Below are positions 60,485 through 64,000 of a DNA stretch of 64,000 bases, in pieces (positions within the stretch are counted from its first letter, which is position 1; each line of letters begins with the position of its first letter). The DNA lies in assembly GCA_950097015.1 (NCBI GenBank), contig CATNEN010000034.1, positions 124,001 to 188,000 on the forward strand, in the 5' to 3' direction. The notes below the pieces were generated by a model. That model was not told the origin of the DNA. It searched no databases and worked only from the letters and a program-made list of their open reading frames with translations. Both the position numbers and the translations under genes were made by a program. Source of the stretch: Macrostomum hystrix (lineage: Eukaryota > Platyhelminthes > Macrostomidae).

Positions 60485-62082
60485 ATGATCAACCTAATGC
60501 ACTGGCCGAATGAGTGCATATCTGGCTTGACCGTGGACGAGATTCGACTCCAGAGGGAGCTCTTCCAGCTGAACGACGTGGTGGAGAAGGAAATGTATGA
60601 ATATTTTGAATGTCCCACCCTGGACGAACTCTGTGCGTTACTGCCAGACGACTCTACCGCGGATTTGGAGGCAATTGCAGCGCAGCAATACGAGGATACG
60701 AAGGTCGTGTCCACCGAGAGACAAGAGATCGCTGCAGTCGAACGATTCAAGCAGTTCCTGACGACAAACGCATTTTTGCCTTTCGACATCGATTTGTGCA
60801 GTGAGGATGAACTGGCCTGCAAGCTGCGACTGTTTTACGCCACACTAAGAAAGGAAGACGGTTCTCTGTACGCTCCGACATCTCTGATTTGTGCGAGAGC
60901 TGGACTTTTCCGCTACTTTCGGAGGGTTAGGTCTCTGAACATAATCGAGAATGACAAGTTCCACGCAGCCAATCTGGCTTTGAAGGCGGTGGCGCGAATG
61001 TTTCTAAAGGCTGGTGGACGGATCAACCATTACGAGGCCATCAGTGAGGAAGATGAGGGCAGATTGGCGCGGTACTTTGACCGTGCGTCGCCGACGACCC
61101 TGTTGCACGAGGTATACTTTGTCCTCATCTACTTTTTCGGCCAGCGTGGGAGAGAATGGTTCCGTGGATTGGATTCGGACAGTCTGGTGTTCGAGGACAA
61201 TGCCGACTGTGGCACTCTAGTCCGGCTTCGCACAGGGTTGCAGAAGAATCTGGGAACGGAACTCAATGCCGGAGCCATGAGTGACAACAGAGAGGCGGTG
61301 ATCAAGGCCACTGGGACGACGCAATGTCCAGTGCAGGCACTGCGGCTTTACCTCGAGAAGCGACGGGAGGCTCTGGGTGACGCTGAGACGGAAGGATCTC
61401 CGCTGCTTCTGACACCGAAGAAGTCCTCTGCAGCTGGGGGCCCATGGTACACGAAACAGCCAGTCGGGGTGAATACCGTTGGCGGAATGATGAAGACTAT
61501 CTCAACGAAAGCTGCCCTGTCAAAGATCTACACGCCGCACAATATTCGGCCAACTGTGATTGCGGACCTTCACCAGGCAGGATTCAGGCTGGAGCAAATT
61601 TGCAAAATTACTGGCCACAAGGAGGCAAAGACTGTGCAACGGTGAGTACCCATATATGACGGGCTTTGCACTAACAAAGTGAACATGTCAACGTCATGAG
61701 TAACTACTTTCAATCGCACTTTAGGTACCTCACGCATGGGAAGCGGAAGGCAACGGACATGGGGAAGATGTCAGACGCTCTATCCGGATCGCTGTACGGG
61801 CGTCAACAGACGGGCGTGGTAGCAATTCTAGGGCCGCCGCCGCAGGGATCAGCTGAGCCCACCCCCGACGGTGTCATCCGGCATGTCAACTGTCATCTGA
61901 CAGTTCCAGGGGTCACCGGCGCATCGACGCCGCATGCGCAGCAGTCCACGCTTCAGCTTCCCTCCAGTCAGGTGGTGCAGCAAGTTTGTGTGACAAGTTC
62001 GACCCCTGGCAACGCTGGAGCTCCAGCGCTGTCATTCCACTTTGGTGGACATTTTGAGAACTGCACATTCAACCTTAAGTGA
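60485..62082 (+). CDS. Crypton-type tyrosine recombinase, two exons
   Basis: Exons 60485-61641 and 61725-62082 join across an 83-base GT-AG intron to 504 residues. The core-binding region contains ERFKQFLTTNAFLPFD and SLICARAGLFRYFRRVRSLN. The catalytic domain has an Arg in FFGQRGREWFRGL, HNIR (H-x-x-R), the second His in ITGHKEAKTVQR, and the nucleophilic Tyr in YLTHGKRKA, which is the first complete codon of exon 2. This is the tetrad of phage-integrase-fold recombinases, and the PHNIRPTVIADLHQAGF context is Crypton-like. The C-terminal segment ends FHFGGHFENCTFNLK. The frame is intact. It may be a live Crypton or a domesticated gene. Neither terminal repeats nor a target duplication (Cryptons lack these) can mark its ends. 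Confidence 0.82.
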
Positions 62083-62785
62083 GCTGCCTGAGTTCTAATA
62101 AGAGCACGAGTAAGTGACATTTCTACTTGACAATGCCACACACGGTCATCTGGAGTATGCCGTGCAAACTGCTATGAAAATGTTGTCGCCGTTAATATTT
62201 CGTAAACACCAACAACAATCCCCTTGTTGTACCGTTAATTCTTACTACGTTTTGAGCTCAAATAATTGCACTCTAAGTTTGCGTGCTGATAACGGTCATT
62301 GACGCACGCATTTTAGGCCGTTGATGCACGCTGTCTATGGTAAAATCTAGCATTGACGTGGCACGCTGAGACTGCCTATCGTTTGATAATGTGGCATGTG
62401 GTTATAATGTAGTGTGTTCTAATTTGGCTGTGTCTCGTTCGCTCTTGGCAAGCTGAATTCTTGACTCTAGTGTGTTTGTTGTCTGTGTCCTATCTTTGTT
62501 TACTGAGGCAATGGTTGGTCTAATCCCCTCTGGGCATGTGACTTCTGTAGGGTCTGCTGCCCTTCCTTTAGACTTGAACTCTCGAAGCGGGCCCGGGGCA
62601 CTGATGGCCTTATTTTCCATCTTTCTTGATGTACTCTATGGCCCATTCCCTGCGGCGGAGTGGTGGCTGTAATTGTCGCTCGCGAGGCCCCCGCGCTTTC
62701 TGAGGCTGGGCTATATCAATGCTTTCCCCGGGGTTCCCTGCTTATTTTAAAGTGGCTATCTTCATTCGATTTTCTCTACGCTATC
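62083..62785. other. Spacer downstream of the recombinase gene
   Basis: It holds GACGCACGCATTTTAGG and GATGCACGCTGTCTATGG, near-repeats at about 62301 and 62323, which could be parts of the Crypton end. Short open frames have no recognised features. Confidence 0.35.
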
Positions 62786-63040
62786 ATGTCGCGTTTTGAA
62801 GTTGCCCGACTTACGGAGCTTATTGCCCATGTGGTGGCACGAATCAGTCGCCTAGAAGCCCGCCTAGCCGTTGAAATGTCGCGCACCACCTCTCTTGAGA
62901 ACGGCTTGTTGGCTCTGCGTGGGCTGTCTGGCGGTCTGGGGGCCGGAGGCCTGGTTCTGCTAATCCTGGGCCTCCTTGTACTATTATTTTGCTGCTGTCG
63001 GCGTCGGGGCCCCCTAACCGAGGCCACCATGGCACCATAA
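62786..63040 (+). CDS. Small coiled-coil membrane protein candidate
   Basis: 84 residues from the ATG at 62786. An amphipathic N-terminal helix with heptad spacing (LTELIAHVVARISRLEARL) is followed by a Gly-rich hinge (GLSGGLGAGG). One transmembrane segment (LVLLILGLLVLLF) comes next, then CCCRRRG, a membrane-proximal Cys/Arg cluster of the kind often palmitoylated. No signal peptide. The frame extends upstream to 62660, but the internal ATG starts the structured part. It lies between a Crypton and a Tc1 element and could be cellular or element-borne. Family not recognised. Confidence 0.45.
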   Translation: MSRFEVARLTELIAHVVARISRLEARLAVEMSRTTSLENGLLALRGLSGGLGAGGLVLLILGLLVLLFCCCRRRGPLTEATMAP

Positions 63041-63122
63041 CTATTTGATCGGCCTCCGATTTCTGCGTGCTCTTATTTGACTTCCTAAACTTCTTGCTGT
63101 ATGCTTGTTCTGTATTTTTTTT

Positions 63123-64000
63123 ATATACACTCAGCAACATTGAAAAGTTTCCACCCTCGCGCAAGTTGTATATTTAGAGTTTTTGTCGCCAGACTTGTGC
63201 CATAGACGATTGATGATTTCGTCAACACGCACTTGGGCCATAGAATTCAAAAACTTGGGTCATAGACGCCAGACAAGTCGAAGGAAAGTCACATGGAGCA
63301 GACAGCAGCATCTTACAGGAGTCTAAAATCCACTTTCGCAACCGAACGCAATGGTTCGCCAAATGACCGACCTGGAACGAGCGCGCGCCATTGGCATGCT
63401 GGACGCTGGGATGTCCATCCGAGCTGTTGCTCGCCAAATTGGGCGGTCACACAAAGCAATCCGCAAACTGCAGATCAAGTGCAGAGAAACGGGCAGCGTG
63501 GCGCACGCCACGCGCGGCCTGCGGCTCAATATGCGCAGTACAACTAGGAGGGCGGACCGGCGATTGCTGCGAATGGTAAAGGGAAGCCCCACATTGCCAG
63601 CCACCCTGCTACGGCTGATGTGGGCTGAAAGAAGCAGGCGAGGGAATGTCCTGAGCGCCCAAACCATCCGACGACGATTGCGGGAGTCGGGGCTGCGATC
63701 CCGTAAGATGCGCAAACGGTCACGCCTGACCCCAACCCATGTGGCCAGCCGGGAACAATGGGCAATGCAAAGGGTCCACTGGAGGCAGCAGCAGTGGCGG
63801 CGAGTGATTTTCACAGATGAGAGCCGCTTTCGATTGTTCCGTGCCGACGGCCGCATTCGCGTGTGGCGCCAGCCGCGCCAGGAGATGCTGCCGCAGCACG
63901 TGCAAAACTCTGAGAGCCAGTCAGCTTCTATTCACGTGTGGGCAGGCATCACAATGCACGCGAAGACGGAGCTCGTGTTACTGGATGCGACTGTGACTGC
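63123..64000 (+). mobile_element. Tc1/mariner-type DNA transposon, left part
   Basis: The element probably begins near TATACACTCAGCAACATTG (about 63123-63141). It contains three direct copies of ACTTGKGYCATAGA (63193, 63231, 63253), candidate transposase-binding sites, before the transposase start. The right end is beyond the window, so the terminal inverted repeat cannot be confirmed. Confidence 0.6.
63351..64000 (+). CDS. Tc1-family transposase, N-terminal 216 codons (runs off the window)
   Basis: The frame is open from ATG 63351 to the last base. The N-terminal paired-type DNA-binding region has DLERARAIGMLDAGMSIRAV then ARQIGRSHKAIRK (first helix-turn-helix), followed by LSAQTIRRRLRESGLRSRK (second). 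The catalytic domain starts with VIFTDESRFRLF, the first Asp of the DDE triad at residue 156, and VWAGITMHAKTELV precedes the second Asp. The remaining catalytic residues lie beyond 64000. No frameshift is seen, so it could be intact. Tc1 transposases insert into TA dinucleotides by cut-and-paste. Confidence 0.85.
   Translation, partial: MVRQMTDLERARAIGMLDAGMSIRAVARQIGRSHKAIRKLQIKCRETGSVAHATRGLRLNMRSTTRRADRRLLRMVKGSPTLPATLLRLMWAERSRRGNVLSAQTIRRRLRESGLRSRKMRKRSRLTPTHVASREQWAMQRVHWRQQQWRRVIFTDESRFRLFRADGRIRVWRQPRQEMLPQHVQNSESQSASIHVWAGITMHAKTELVLLDATVT

Overview
The window is animal nuclear DNA. It has spliced protein kinase genes with GT-AG introns, alpha-tubulin genes, a tRNA-derived SINE, several classes of metazoan transposable element and very many intronic and intergenic minisatellites. 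No bacterial gene organisation is visible. The content (intronless divergent alpha-tubulins, small exons, RTE-, I- and gypsy-type retroelements, a Crypton-like recombinase, extreme tandem-repeat load) would suit a repeat-rich invertebrate such as a free-living flatworm. That assignment is inference; no sequence here fixes the species.

Layout. 1-9.8 kb: two paralogous intronless alpha-tubulin genes (104-1468 and 6780-8150) with a shared 5' leader. They are separated and flanked by decayed non-LTR and gypsy fragments. 10.9-15.1 kb: a five-exon NEK-family kinase gene with a 53-bp minisatellite in its last intron, then an array of inverted CCAAT boxes. 16-23 kb: four large minisatellites, a two-exon gene for a 107-residue single-pass membrane protein (17110-18879), and a weak minus-strand exon candidate. 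The largest array (20.9-23.0 kb) encodes a hairpin in every 35-bp unit. 24-28.4 kb: another array, a SINE carrying a chimeric filler insertion, a kappaB-like repeat array and the last exon(s) of an NHL-repeat protein gene. 29.9-33.6 kb: two minisatellites. 33.6-39.7 kb: a four-exon DRAK/DAPK-like kinase gene on the minus strand, with a second SINE and four more minisatellites in its introns.

41.4-57.8 kb is a nest of mobile DNA. A CACTA/EnSpm-like transposase gene (41.45-44.17 kb) and a BEN-domain gene (56.3-57.8 kb) flank a 5'-truncated Ty3/gypsy element. The gypsy element ends in a recognisable 3' LTR (55737-56183). Its pol gene is split by an almost intact 6.0-kb two-ORF non-LTR retrotransposon bounded by a 12-bp target-site duplication (46528-52568).

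58-64 kb: two small minus-strand ORFs with related flanks, a Crypton-type tyrosine recombinase gene whose catalytic Tyr sits behind an intron (60485-62082), a small coiled-coil/membrane ORF, and the 5' part of a Tc1/mariner-type transposon that runs off the window.

The cellular genes do not form a pathway. The window shows ordinary kinase, tubulin and NHL genes in a landscape shaped by minisatellite expansion, transposon nesting and repair scars. The least expected signals are a recurrent 8-mer that looks like a transposon excision footprint, the chimeric filler DNA inside SINE copy 1, the hairpin minisatellite, and the patchwork identity of the two tubulin genes.
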